Source of the DNA: RGIG2041 sp045652745
Lineage (GTDB): Bacteria; Bacillota; Clostridia; UBA1381; UMGS1253
Direction: 5' to 3'
Length of the DNA stretch: 64,000 nucleotides
NCBI GenBank assembly: GCA_045652745.1
Contig: JAZRUW010000028.1
Location: 56,421 to 120,420, forward strand
This document shows, one piece after another, positions 31,734-40,212 of this stretch; position 1 is the stretch's first letter; each line of letters begins with the position of its first letter. The position numbers were made by a program, and so were the translations under genes. The notes under the pieces are model-generated. The model ran no database searches. It worked only from the letters and a program-made list of their open reading frames with translations, and was not told the origin of the DNA.

Positions 31734-33626
31734 TTATTTCTGCGCAATAAATTCCACAGTCAAATTCAGTTTGTCCGTATCTTTTACACAGATGCGCAGT
31801 TTCTTTTCCGGAATCACCGGCTGGACGCTCGGGTTCGGCGAGGTCGGCAACGGAGCAGCATCCACCACTTCAAACTGAGCCTGCGGCGCACCGTCTGCAA
31901 TGCGCACAAGCATCTCGTCACCGTCCATTTTCAAAATAGCGCTCTTTTTATCCTCAGCAAGCGTAATATCCGCCGTTGTATTGGCAAACCAGTAAAACAC
32001 GGACGATTTCTTTGCCTGAAAGTCATCGCAAATGCGCACAAGACTACGATTTTCCGTAAGCGAAATCGTACGAGTTGCCTTTTCGTAATCTTGATTGGTG
32101 CTCGTCATATCAATGACACCGTAAGCGGAATCTGTGCAAGATGCCGATTCAGTCAGTTTTGCATAGTATTGATAATACATATCCGGCATATCCTGCACCG
32201 GATTTGCTATCACACTGTTGTTCGCCTCAGCACGCGTATTATAGTACATAAAACGCGCATTCTTTTCTTCACGTCTGTGATAATTCGGCCAGGAATATAA
32301 CGTACCGGCCTTCAAACCTGCCGGTGTTCTGCCGTACATATGTACCCATCGCTTGCCCTTCCAATCAAGTATAAAACCACCGGCATCGAGATTGCCGTGT
32401 GCTGCGGTGCCGTCACCGGCGTGTGCCAACAATACGAGCGCATCCTGCGTCCACGCAGAGCGCATCGAAATACCGTTTGCCCCATATTGACGGTCGGATG
32501 TGTAGAATTTATCAAGCGGTAAGGCAGCCGTAGAATTTGCAAACTTTTCCGGATTATACCACAAAAGTGCAAGCGTAGCATTTTTTGCAAGACAATCTTC
32601 CTTCCAGCCGCAATCGTCCATATATTCTGCCGCATACCAAGCGTACTGCGGCTTATTATAAAAGTCAGCCAGCCAGAACATACACGGCACCAAAACCGTT
32701 TCCAGCGCGCCATCACCGTAGTTAAACGCACCCGCTGTACCGTTGTAGTAAATGGGAAAATCACAGGTATTGTCCAGACCCGATACGTTAGAAAAATCCA
32801 GACATGCCGGCAGTTTTTCACCGTCGGCAAGACATGTATTGAGTGCGCACATGGCTTTTACCTGGTGCGTAATTGCATAACCCCAGTACCCGACCGGCTC
32901 TGCATACGAACCGTCCGCAGACAGTTCACCAAAGCTGTACGGCAGACCCTCCGCCGCCTTATAGGTGATATACTCCGCTTCCTCCGGCATCTCATCAGCA
33001 AACGCAAGCGCCGCTACAAGGTTCGAGCCGTTTGTCACATTGTTCCAGTTATTATACGTGTGTGCCCACCAGCCGTCAATTGCGCCTTCATAGGCTAAAA
33101 TTGCTTCATTAAAGCCCTTTTCACGCACCCAACCGACAATTTTCTCTCTTTCCTCCGGCGTAAAATCATTGTAGAGCCAGTCATAACAAAGCGCAAACGC
33201 AAACAGAATATGCGCTGTACACAAATAGGCATTGGAACCCCAATAATACCAGTTGCCCACATTTTCCAGTTCCGACCACACGCGGTTTTTATAGCGCACA
33301 TCCCCCGTCAGGCAGTAAGCCGCCGCCACGGGAATGACATTATATTTAAACTCGCTCGAACAATCGTTGATATTGTTTCGGATGTTGACAAAATACTTTG
33401 TCGGCGGCGCATCCACTAACTTTTCTGCCGCGGCAATCACCGCATCATACCAATGCTGCATATGTACATCCGTTTTAATTTTTTCTTTAATTTCATTCCA
33501 ATCGCGCGTTAAAATACGCGGATGCGACTTGCGCATCACTGCTGTAATCCCGCTCTTTTTCTCTGCAAAAAACTTTTCCCACAAAATTTTTGTTTTATCT
33601 TCCGAAATATATGCTTTATCGGACAT
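31734..33626 (-). CDS. Heparinase II/III-family polysaccharide lyase-like enzyme
   Basis: A 630-residue protein with an N-terminal alpha-toroid (about 60-330, with NWYYWGSNAYLCTAHILFAFALCYDWL and YNNWNNVTNGSNLVAALA) and a C-terminal beta-sheet domain containing HGNLDAGGFILDWKGKRWVH, both typical of heparinase II/III-like lyases. Such enzymes cleave uronate-containing chains such as heparan sulfate, hyaluronan or alginate and leave unsaturated ends. Substrate cannot be set from sequence. No signal peptide is seen, so it would act inside the cell on imported oligosaccharides. I start at ATG 33626, eight bases after AAGGGG. Confidence 0.85.
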   Translation of the reverse strand: MSDKAYISEDKTKILWEKFFAEKKSGITAVMRKSHPRILTRDWNEIKEKIKTDVHMQHWYDAVIAAAEKLVDAPPTKYFVNIRNNINDCSSEFKYNVIPVAAAYCLTGDVRYKNRVWSELENVGNWYYWGSNAYLCTAHILFAFALCYDWLYNDFTPEEREKIVGWVREKGFNEAILAYEGAIDGWWAHTYNNWNNVTNGSNLVAALAFADEMPEEAEYITYKAAEGLPYSFGELSADGSYAEPVGYWGYAITHQVKAMCALNTCLADGEKLPACLDFSNVSGLDNTCDFPIYYNGTAGAFNYGDGALETVLVPCMFWLADFYNKPQYAWYAAEYMDDCGWKEDCLAKNATLALLWYNPEKFANSTAALPLDKFYTSDRQYGANGISMRSAWTQDALVLLAHAGDGTAAHGNLDAGGFILDWKGKRWVHMYGRTPAGLKAGTLYSWPNYHRREEKNARFMYYNTRAEANNSVIANPVQDMPDMYYQYYAKLTESASCTDSAYGVIDMTSTNQDYEKATRTISLTENRSLVRICDDFQAKKSSVFYWFANTTADITLAEDKKSAILKMDGDEMLVRIADGAPQAQFEVVDAAPLPTSPNPSVQPVIPEKKLRICVKDTDKLNLTVEFIAQK

Positions 33627-33665
33627 AAAAAACACCCCTTTTATGTGAATTCATCATACAGCGCA

Positions 33666-33694
33666 ATCATAGCACATCAATATGTAAAAAGCAA
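33666..33694 (-). promoter_or_regulatory. Sigma-A promoter of the heparinase-like gene
   Basis: TTGCTT (33694-33689) and TATGAT (33671-33666), 17-base spacer, reverse strand. The DNA from 33695 to 33874 shows no gene or clear site. Confidence 0.7.
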
Positions 33695-33874
33695 TAAGCA
33701 AAGGCGTTTTTCCGAAAAATGCATTCACTTTTCATACAATCTCTCCCCTTTATGGGCAAAAATGCCACGTGGAGCAATATCCTTTACTACTTGAGTGGTG
33801 GATAAGCAGATATTATTTGCGCGAAGGCGCATAGACGATTTGATTTCAAAAATTAAATACACCGTAGAAACGCA

Positions 33875-33909
33875 CAAAAAATCTCCGACAAATTTTGTCG
33901 GAGATTTTC
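33875..33909 (-). terminator. Terminator of mgsA
   Basis: A 16-bp perfect palindromic stem around AATCTCCGACAAA/TTTGTCGGAGATT (33877-33908), followed by TTTTGTGCG on the reverse strand. Confidence 0.85.
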
Positions 33910-33919
33910 ACTTACACAA

Positions 33920-34324
33920 TCAATCTTTCGGATTCACAATATCGCGCCATGCTAAATCACCGCGCTCTACACCGTGAATCAACACTTCTGCAGTTGCCAC
34001 ATTGGTTGCCAGCGGGATGTTATGCACGTCACAAAGACGAAACAGTGCGGATACATCCGGCTCGTGCGGCTGTGCCGTCAACGGGTCACGGAAAAACAGC
34101 ACCAGGTCAATTTCGTTATAGGCAATTCTTGCACCGATTTGCTGGTCGCCGCCCTGCGGTCCGGACAAGAAACGGTGGATGTCTAAACCCGTAGCCTCAA
34201 TCACCATACTGCCCGTTGTTCCCGTAGCAAACAGGTTATGCTTTGCCAGTATACCTTTATATGCAATACAAAACTCTACCATCAATTCTTTCTTTTTATC
34301 GTGCGCAATCAATGCAATATTCAT
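33920..34324 (-). CDS. mgsA: Methylglyoxal synthase
   Basis: The 134-residue enzyme converts dihydroxyacetone phosphate to methylglyoxal and phosphate, a bypass of lower glycolysis under phosphate shortage. Conserved segments are IALIAHDKKKELMVEF, the phosphate-binding ATGTTGS (about 33-39), SGPQGGDQQIGARI (about 54-67, with the catalytic Asp) and LVLFFRDPLTAQPHEPDV. It lies downstream of minE, as in many Clostridia, but has its own near-consensus promoter. Confidence 0.96.
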   Translation of the reverse strand: MNIALIAHDKKKELMVEFCIAYKGILAKHNLFATGTTGSMVIEATGLDIHRFLSGPQGGDQQIGARIAYNEIDLVLFFRDPLTAQPHEPDVSALFRLCDVHNIPLATNVATAEVLIHGVERGDLAWRDIVNPKD

Positions 34325-34369
34325 TTGTGCATCCGTCCTTTCCGGTCATTTACATTTACTGCACAAATA

Positions 34370-34398
34370 ATTATACACGTTTTGGTATATTTTTGCAA
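34370..34398 (-). promoter_or_regulatory. Sigma-A promoter of mgsA
   Basis: TTGCAA (34398-34393) and TATAAT (34375-34370), 17-base spacer, reverse strand. Confidence 0.85.
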
Positions 34399-34414
34399 TA
34401 CTTTTTGTATTTTG

Positions 34415-34678
34415 TCACGAAATTGTCAAATCCGCCTCCAAAGTATAATGCATACTGCCGGTCTTTTTGCCCTCAGCAATTCTGAAACACAAATCGTTTA
34501 CGGCAAAATAACTTTGCAGCACCGCACCAAGCTCTTTGGCAAGCACGCGCGTCGCACTACAACGCACAAGCGCTCTGTCACACGAAAGCACACTGCGCAG
34601 CCGCATCGAAGCAAACTGCGCCGTTCTGCGGCCTTCCAATTTCTTTTGGAGCCAAACCAGAAATGCAACTTGTTTCAT
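34415..34678 (-). CDS. minE: Divergent MinE, cell division topological specificity factor
   Basis: The 87-residue protein aligns with MinE in length and pattern: a membrane-targeting hydrophobic N-terminus (MKQVAFLVWLQKKL), then ASMRLRSVLSCDRALVRC, corresponding to the A-x-x-RL-x-x-VL-x-x-DR segment that contacts MinD, and a C-terminal dimerisation part ending TLEADLTIS. MinE stimulates MinD ATPase and makes Min proteins oscillate. Similarity is weak, so position carries weight: the start overlaps the minD stop as ATGA, with GGAGAG upstream, the usual minCDE order. Confidence 0.82.
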   Translation of the reverse strand: MKQVAFLVWLQKKLEGRRTAQFASMRLRSVLSCDRALVRCSATRVLAKELGAVLQSYFAVNDLCFRIAEGKKTGSMHYTLEADLTIS

Positions 34679-35499
34679 ATGCTGCTCTCCTTTCGCTGAC
34701 CCTTGCGCGGCGTTGTATTCAAACCAAACAAACGCGCTGCCACCGACCGTTTTGCACGAAAAAGAGGCACGGATGCACCTTCCAGCCGCTCACAGATATT
34801 TTTATAGGCCCGCCCTGCAGCCGAACGCCGTTTAAGCACCGCCGCCTCGCCACGGTTGGTCGACATAATCACATACTCATCATCCTGCACCACGCCCAAA
34901 ACACCGACGGACAAAATATCCGCTACCTCCTGCGGCGAAAGCATGTTTCCCTTTTCCACCATTTTAGGGCGCACACGGTTAATAATTAAACGGATGCACT
35001 CCTCCGCCATACCGCCGGAGGTCAGAAGCCCCACAACACGGTCCGCATCCCGCACGGATGCAAGTTCAGGCGTCACCACCACAATGGCCTCCGACGCGCC
35101 GCAAACCGCCGTTTTAAACCCCTGCTCAATACCTGCAGGGCAATCAATTAACACATAATCAAACTGCGCGGAAAGTGTCTTTGTCAGGTTTTGCATTTGT
35201 TGAGGTGAAACGGCAGATTTATCGCTGACCTGCGAAGCGGCAATCAAGTATAAATCTGCAAAACGCACATCGCGAATCAGCGCCCGCTCTATCGGACATT
35301 TCCCCTCCGCCAGGTCTGTCAAATCATATAATATACGGTTTTCCAACCCCAAAACCACATCGAGATTCCGAAGGCCGACATCGGCATCCACCATCACCAC
35401 ACGCCGTCCCTTTTGTGCAAGTCCCGCACCGAGATTGGCGACTGTGGTGGTTTTGCCGACACCGCCCTTTCCGGATGTGACTACAATAACTTTTCCCAT
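34675..35499 (-). CDS. minD: Septum site-determining ATPase MinD
   Basis: A 274-residue ParA/MinD-type ATPase with the deviant Walker A SGKGGVGKTTT (about 8-18), VVMVDADVGLRNLDVVLGLE, the Walker B-type YVLIDCPAGIE (about 112-122) and LIINRVRPKMVEKGNMLS. MinD recruits MinC to the membrane to block division at the poles. The C-terminal region is basic, with RAKRSVAARLFG near the end, fitting a membrane-targeting helix. I start at ATG 35499 after AGGAGG; that ribosome site lies in a small hairpin that follows an intrinsic terminator. Confidence 0.95.
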   Translation of the reverse strand: MGKVIVVTSGKGGVGKTTTVANLGAGLAQKGRRVVMVDADVGLRNLDVVLGLENRILYDLTDLAEGKCPIERALIRDVRFADLYLIAASQVSDKSAVSPQQMQNLTKTLSAQFDYVLIDCPAGIEQGFKTAVCGASEAIVVVTPELASVRDADRVVGLLTSGGMAEECIRLIINRVRPKMVEKGNMLSPQEVADILSVGVLGVVQDDEYVIMSTNRGEAAVLKRRSAAGRAYKNICERLEGASVPLFRAKRSVAARLFGLNTTPRKGQRKESSI

Positions 35500-35506
35500 A
35501 TTTTTT

Positions 35507-35526
35507 CCTCCTGTACTAAACAGGAG
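35507..35526 (-). promoter_or_regulatory. Hairpin that pairs the minD ribosome-binding site
   Basis: On the reverse strand CTCCTG (35526-35521), a 7-base loop and CAGGAG (35513-35508) form a 6-bp stem that includes most of the minD Shine-Dalgarno AGGAGG. It could reduce minD translation unless ribosomes or a factor open it. Confidence 0.5.
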
Positions 35527-35532
35527 AAACAG

Positions 35533-35575
35533 CAAAAAAATTTACCGAAAACCAGTATACCCGATTTTCGGTAAA
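35533..35575 (-). terminator. Intra-operon terminator between minC and minD
   Basis: An 11-bp perfect stem TTTACCGAAAA/TTTTCGGTAAA (35541-35551, 35565-35575) followed by seven Ts on the reverse strand, just past the minC stop. No new promoter is visible before minD. Confidence 0.85.
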
Positions 35576-35582
35576 GAGTTTG

Positions 35583-36179
35583 TCATATCTTGTCATGATA
35601 GTCTGAAAATACAATTTCACCCTCGCACAGCCGTGCAATCACAGGCACATCTAAAGCAGGTATATCTTCGCATACCGCTTGCACCTGGGCAACACAAAGC
35701 ATTTGCGGCTCCATCTGCCAAGCCGCTATAGTAGCGCTTTTTGCCCCGCTCGTACCGGCAAAAGCCGTGCCTTGCAGCTTGCCGAGCACAACTATACAGC
35801 CACCTGCTTCCAATCGCGCACCGGGATGCACATCTCCCACCACGGTCAAATCTCCGTCCGCGCGCAAATACATACCGCCACGCAACGTACCGATATGCAC
35901 CTTAGCTTGTCCTTGCTGTACCCTTCGTTCGCCGACACGTACGCAAACCGTCCGGTTTGCAATTTTACTTAAACGTTGCTCCATAGAAAGCCGCTGCAAT
36001 TCACCGAGCAAAACACCTTCGATATACACCGTGCCGTGTGCTTGCAAAAGCGGCACAAGGGATTTGATTTTCTCTTCTATAGCCGCACATACCTGCGCGC
36101 TTCGTTTTTGTGCATCCGGCTCCGCCGCAGTGGAAAACCGAAACAAAATACCGTCACGCACACCACACACCGTAAACAT
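35583..36179 (-). CDS. minC: Septum site-determining protein MinC
   Basis: A 198-residue inhibitor of FtsZ assembly. The N-terminal domain (FTVCGVRDGILFRF onward, about 1-90) is diverged; the C-terminal beta-helix is clear (GTLRGGMYLRADGDLTVVGDVHPGARLEAGGCIVVLGKLQGTA pattern, about 97-140, ending GAKSATIAAWQMEPQ). I start at ATG 36179 with AGGA upstream, which matches the usual MinC N-terminus; a TTG at 36212 after GGAG would add 11 residues and is possible. It lies between mrdA and minD in the maf-mre-min operon. Confidence 0.88.
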   Translation of the reverse strand: MFTVCGVRDGILFRFSTAAEPDAQKRSAQVCAAIEEKIKSLVPLLQAHGTVYIEGVLLGELQRLSMEQRLSKIANRTVCVRVGERRVQQGQAKVHIGTLRGGMYLRADGDLTVVGDVHPGARLEAGGCIVVLGKLQGTAFAGTSGAKSATIAAWQMEPQMLCVAQVQAVCEDIPALDVPVIARLCEGEIVFSDYHDKI

Positions 36180-36225
36180 TTTTTCCTGTGTCTTTCCTTT
36201 GCTGTCCGTCAATTTTTTCTCCGTC

Positions 36226-38292
36226 CTATCTTAAAAGTGTCTTTGTATAATTCACTCCGCTACGCGGTGTTTCCACATCAAAATACGCATCCATCACCGC
36301 TTTTGCAATCGGTGCCACATCCGAGCCGGAATTGCCGTGTTCCACCACAATGGCAATGGCAATTTCAGGTTTATCAAACGGAGCAAAACCCGTAAACACA
36401 CCGTTATCCGAACCGCGCGCTACCTGTGCCGATCCCGTCTTACCGCCGACGCGAATGGGATAACCGTCAAACACACTGCTCGCCGTACCGTCCTCGGTTA
36501 CCGCCAGCATGCCATTAAGCACCGCCTGAATGTTTTCTGGTTGCATTTCCACTTTTTCCACCACAACCGGTTCGCTTGCATACACAATACTGCCATCCAC
36601 GGGCGAACGCACGCTCTTGACCAGATGCGGCTCTCGGCGTACACCGCCGTTGACCAGCGTGCAGATATAATTTGCAAGTTGCAAAGGCGTCATCAGATTG
36701 TCCGACTGTCCGATGGCTGCCTGCAGGGTATCACCCGGCTGCCATCTGCCGCCACCGTTTTTCTCGCGATCCTCCGGTCCCGCCAAGCGGCCTGCCGCCT
36801 CTTCCGAAGAAAGTTCAATACCTGTCTTTTGTCCGAAACCGAACATCTTGCCATATTTATTGAGCGTTTCTATTCCCATAAGGCGCGAAGCTTCGTAATA
36901 GTAATAGTTGCAGGAATTTTTAATCGCATCCGTAACGGTCTGTGCACCGTGCGCCACACCAAGGCTTTTCCAAATCCAGCAGCGCGGCTGATAGTCCGGA
37001 TAGAATTTATACACACCCTCGTCGACAATGACCGTACTCGGACTGACCGTACCCGACTCCAAAGCCGCAATGGAGGTCAGCATCTTAAAGGTCGAGCCGG
37101 GCGGATATGCCGCCGAAACAGAACGATTCCACATCGGCATGTTTTCATCCTTTAAAAGACTGTTGTAAATCTTATTAAACTTGGAAATATCGTAAGTCGG
37201 ATAGGATGCAATCGCTAAAATTTCCGCAGTATGCACATCCATGACCACACCGGCACCGCAGTACGCATCCCCGCCCGATTTGTATTTCGCATCACCGCCG
37301 CGTTCGCGAATCTGATAAATCGTCGTGGCAAGTGCCTCCTCCAGAGCCGCCTGCATTTTTGCATCCAGCGTCAACGTAACATAATTGCCCTGCACCGGTT
37401 CTACCGTAAGTTCCGACTGCATTTCAAAGCCGTTTTGTGTCTGCACAAGACTTGCCGAGCCATCCTCGCCGCGCAAATATTGCTCGCACACCTTTTCGAT
37501 GCCCTGCTTGCCGAGCATATCATTGAATCCGTAACCCTGCTTGGAAAGTTCGGCATACTCCGTGTCGGAAATACGCCCGATTCTGCCGAGCACATGCGCC
37601 GCCATCGTACCGTTATTGTACTTACGTACATATTCGCTGGCTATATTTACGCATCGGTACGTTGCCTGATTTTCCCTGATTTTTGTCACCAGTTCCATGC
37701 TGACATCACTAGCCATCACAAACGGTTCAGACACAGAAAAGCCGCGCTTTTCCATTTCATAGCGTACGCCGGCAATACGGCGCACCTCTTGCGGCGTGTA
37801 ATCGTCCGCAATTTTATAACGTTTTTTCAATGCATCAATCACCTGTGGCGCAGTAATGTCTTTCTCAAAATCCATCTGCTTTTTAAAGCGCGCCTCGGCC
37901 GCCTTGATATCCTCTATATCATTATAGTTTTCCGAAAAGTTAAAAGAAAACGGCTCATCGGAAATCGGCAGCGAATCCGCCACATCTGCGCCGTCTTCTT
38001 CAATCATACCATAAAGGTCGAGCAGTACGGCATTGAGTTCTTTCGCCTCCAACCCGATGCGCTGAATCTGCACGCAGTAGCCGACATCATTCGTAATCAG
38101 CGGCACCCCGTAACGGTCATAGATTTCTCCGCGCGGCGCAGTAATGGTTACGCGGCGCATCTGTTTTTGCTCTGCGCTTTTTAAAAACTCGTCACCGCGA
38201 ATCAGTTGCATATAAAAAAGACGTGCGATAAACACCACACAGACCAAAACGACCAGTGTGATTAAAACGGTTAGTCTGGGTTTTTTATCCAT
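36226..38292 (-). CDS. mrdA: Penicillin-binding protein 2 (class B transpeptidase of the elongasome)
   Basis: A 688-residue class B PBP with a single N-terminal membrane anchor (about 8-28), a pedestal domain and a C-terminal transpeptidase. The catalytic motifs are SxxK in YPPGSTFKM, SxN in NSCNYYYYEA and KTG in VGGKTGSAQVARG. It cross-links peptidoglycan during sidewall growth together with MreC/MreD. The position downstream of mreD and upstream of minC is standard in Clostridia. The length is typical for Firmicutes PBP2. Confidence 0.95.
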   Translation of the reverse strand: MDKKPRLTVLITLVVLVCVVFIARLFYMQLIRGDEFLKSAEQKQMRRVTITAPRGEIYDRYGVPLITNDVGYCVQIQRIGLEAKELNAVLLDLYGMIEEDGADVADSLPISDEPFSFNFSENYNDIEDIKAAEARFKKQMDFEKDITAPQVIDALKKRYKIADDYTPQEVRRIAGVRYEMEKRGFSVSEPFVMASDVSMELVTKIRENQATYRCVNIASEYVRKYNNGTMAAHVLGRIGRISDTEYAELSKQGYGFNDMLGKQGIEKVCEQYLRGEDGSASLVQTQNGFEMQSELTVEPVQGNYVTLTLDAKMQAALEEALATTIYQIRERGGDAKYKSGGDAYCGAGVVMDVHTAEILAIASYPTYDISKFNKIYNSLLKDENMPMWNRSVSAAYPPGSTFKMLTSIAALESGTVSPSTVIVDEGVYKFYPDYQPRCWIWKSLGVAHGAQTVTDAIKNSCNYYYYEASRLMGIETLNKYGKMFGFGQKTGIELSSEEAAGRLAGPEDREKNGGGRWQPGDTLQAAIGQSDNLMTPLQLANYICTLVNGGVRREPHLVKSVRSPVDGSIVYASEPVVVEKVEMQPENIQAVLNGMLAVTEDGTASSVFDGYPIRVGGKTGSAQVARGSDNGVFTGFAPFDKPEIAIAIVVEHGNSGSDVAPIAKAVMDAYFDVETPRSGVNYTKTLLR

Positions 38293-38325
38293 GCTGCACC
38301 TCCTTTTCGCATGTGAAAATCCACT

Positions 38326-38817
38326 TTATTTCTGTACAACAAACTCCGCGGCAATTCGACGCATGAGCGGCATTAGAAGCGCACCGCTGACCGCGCACAA
38401 AACCGACGAAGGTAAAACCGAGGAAATCAATACCTGCCAGTAATCGGACTGTTGCCACAGTCCGTAACAAAGCACATAAAAGAAAAACTCATAAACGAGT
38501 GACGTTACAAACAAAAACAAAACCGCCGCCGCAAATTTCGCTTTGAATACGTGCGGTCCGACCATGGTAATCAGCGCACAGCAAACACAACACAAAAGTG
38601 TTGCTACACCAAACAGCGCACCTGATGTATAATCCAACAGCACACCGCACACCACACCGAAAATTGCCGAATGCAGGTAATTGTTTTCCCGAATGGCAAA
38701 ACATACCGCCGCAGCCAAAATTAAATTCGGCGCAAGGTCGCCGAGTGCAATCTTTAAAATTGTAGTCTGCAAAAGCAAAAGCACCAAAAGGAGCAATGCC
38801 GTTTTTACATACTTCAT
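38326..38817 (-). CDS. mreD: Rod shape-determining protein MreD
   Basis: A 163-residue, very hydrophobic protein with five or six membrane helices, for example KTALLLLVLLLLQTTILKIA at the start. LAPNLILAAAVCFAIREN and the general layout match MreD, which bridges MreC and PBP2 in the wall-elongation complex. It starts one base after the mreC stop region and ends 33 bases before mrdA, so the three are co-transcribed. Confidence 0.92.
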   Translation of the reverse strand: MKYVKTALLLLVLLLLQTTILKIALGDLAPNLILAAAVCFAIRENNYLHSAIFGVVCGVLLDYTSGALFGVATLLCCVCCALITMVGPHVFKAKFAAAVLFLFVTSLVYEFFFYVLCYGLWQQSDYWQVLISSVLPSSVLCAVSGALLMPLMRRIAAEFVVQK

Positions 38818-38818
38818 C

Positions 38819-39646
38819 TTATTCTCCCCGCAAAATCAATACCGTTCTCGTGTTGTCAAAATCGACCGTCGGTGTTACCACCGCATACTGATTTACCCCC
38901 GTGGAATCGGCATGCATCTCCGTGACGCGCCCTATCGGAACGCCTGCGGCAAACACGCCGCCGAGGCCCGAAGTCTCCAAAAGGTCACCAACTACGATTT
39001 CAGCTTGCTTATTGACAAAATTCAGTTTACAAAATCCGTCTTTACCAAGCTCGGTATCTCCGTCCAAAATCGCAACATCCCCCGTGCGCACCACGCGCAC
39101 ACCGACCGTAAAATCCGCGTGAATGACGGTATTAACCCTCGCCCAATTGAGGCCCACCTCCGTCACCTGTCCGACCAGACCGAAATCCGTCACCACCATA
39201 TCCTGCGGCGCTACACCATCCATACTGCCCTTATCTACGGTGTATGTGTTATACCAATTGTCGCTGCTCCATCCGATAATCCGCGCGCCCGTAGCATTGT
39301 CGGACGAATAGCGTTCTTCTTTAATTTCGAGCAGCGCTCTCAACTGTTCATTTTCTTTGCGAAAAGCCTCTGTCGAACGGTAGTTTTGCTCCAAATCCGC
39401 AATCTGCTTGGTTAAATCGTCATTGACCGCCTTGTAATCGCGCATTTCAAACACAAACTTAAAAAAACCGCCCACACCGTCCGTCACGCCGCTCGCCAGT
39501 TTTTGCACGGGCGAAAAAAGCGTATTAAACGCATTTTCAAAAATAGAAGCTCTGTTGTTTTGCAAGGTAGAAAGCGCCATAAAAATGCTGATTACCAGCA
39601 CAATACAACCGAGCAATATTAACTTTTTATGCTTATCAAAGTTCAT
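38819..39646 (-). CDS. mreC: Rod shape-determining protein MreC
   Basis: The 275-residue bitopic protein has an N-terminal membrane helix (about 9-27), a coiled coil (about 65-100, LTKQIADLEQNYRSTEAFRKENEQLRALL) and a C-terminal double beta-barrel. IIGWSSDNWYNTYTVDKGSMDGVAPQDMVVTDFGLVGQV is a family hallmark. MreC scaffolds PBP2 and MreD on the outer face of the membrane. It overlaps maf by 11 bases; no mreB gene lies between them, unlike the usual order. Confidence 0.95.
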   Translation of the reverse strand: MNFDKHKKLILLGCIVLVISIFMALSTLQNNRASIFENAFNTLFSPVQKLASGVTDGVGGFFKFVFEMRDYKAVNDDLTKQIADLEQNYRSTEAFRKENEQLRALLEIKEERYSSDNATGARIIGWSSDNWYNTYTVDKGSMDGVAPQDMVVTDFGLVGQVTEVGLNWARVNTVIHADFTVGVRVVRTGDVAILDGDTELGKDGFCKLNFVNKQAEIVVGDLLETSGLGGVFAAGVPIGRVTEMHADSTGVNQYAVVTPTVDFDNTRTVLILRGE

Positions 39647-40205
39647 AACCGCACCCTTTTATCATATCTTCAAATAACCATAGCGGAAAGCCGATGACAT
39701 TATTCAAATCGCCTTCCGTTTTTTCTACCAAAGCACCGCCGATGCCTTGAATGGCATATGCGCCTGCTTTATCGTCACATTCGCCCGAAGCAACATAAGC
39801 ATCAATCTCCTGCTCGGAAAGCTTGCGAAACGTCACATGCGTTACATCGCTCATGCTCGTCGCACTCCCGTCCGCCGTTGAAAGCACACATACGCCGGTA
39901 TACACCTGATGGGTATTGCCCGATAACGCCGTAATCATACGCTTCGCATCCGCTCTGTCCGCCGGCTTACCCATAATCTCGCCGTTAAAACTTACGACGG
40001 TATCCGAGCCGACCACGATTGCATCCTCATGCACATCCTTACCCACAGCCGCCGCTTTTAAAAGCGCCAGTTCACGCACAAGCAACTGTGGATCGGTCAC
40101 ACCAATGTCTTCGTTTACATCCGCTGTCTGTATTTCAAATCTATACCCTGCCGCCGAAAGAATTTCCTTTCTGCGCGGCGAAGCGGAAGCCAAAATCAAT
40201 TTCAT
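39636..40205 (-). CDS. maf: Maf-family nucleoside triphosphate pyrophosphatase
   Basis: The 189-residue enzyme matches Maf: LILASASPRRKEIL at the N-terminus, VGSDTVVSFNGEIMGKPADRADAKRMI (about 68-94), and DKAGAYAIQGIGGALVEKTEGDLNNVIGFPL near the end. Maf hydrolyses non-canonical or excess nucleotides (dTTP/UTP and modified forms) and is linked to septum control in Bacillus. It is followed directly, with overlap, by mreC. Confidence 0.95.
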   Translation of the reverse strand: MKLILASASPRRKEILSAAGYRFEIQTADVNEDIGVTDPQLLVRELALLKAAAVGKDVHEDAIVVGSDTVVSFNGEIMGKPADRADAKRMITALSGNTHQVYTGVCVLSTADGSATSMSDVTHVTFRKLSEQEIDAYVASGECDDKAGAYAIQGIGGALVEKTEGDLNNVIGFPLWLFEDMIKGCGYEL

Positions 40206-40212
40206 CCTTTTC

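Noticed and set aside
33795..33977. Plus-strand 60-codon open frame
   Set aside because: It covers the mgsA terminator and has no ribosome site or homology I recognise.
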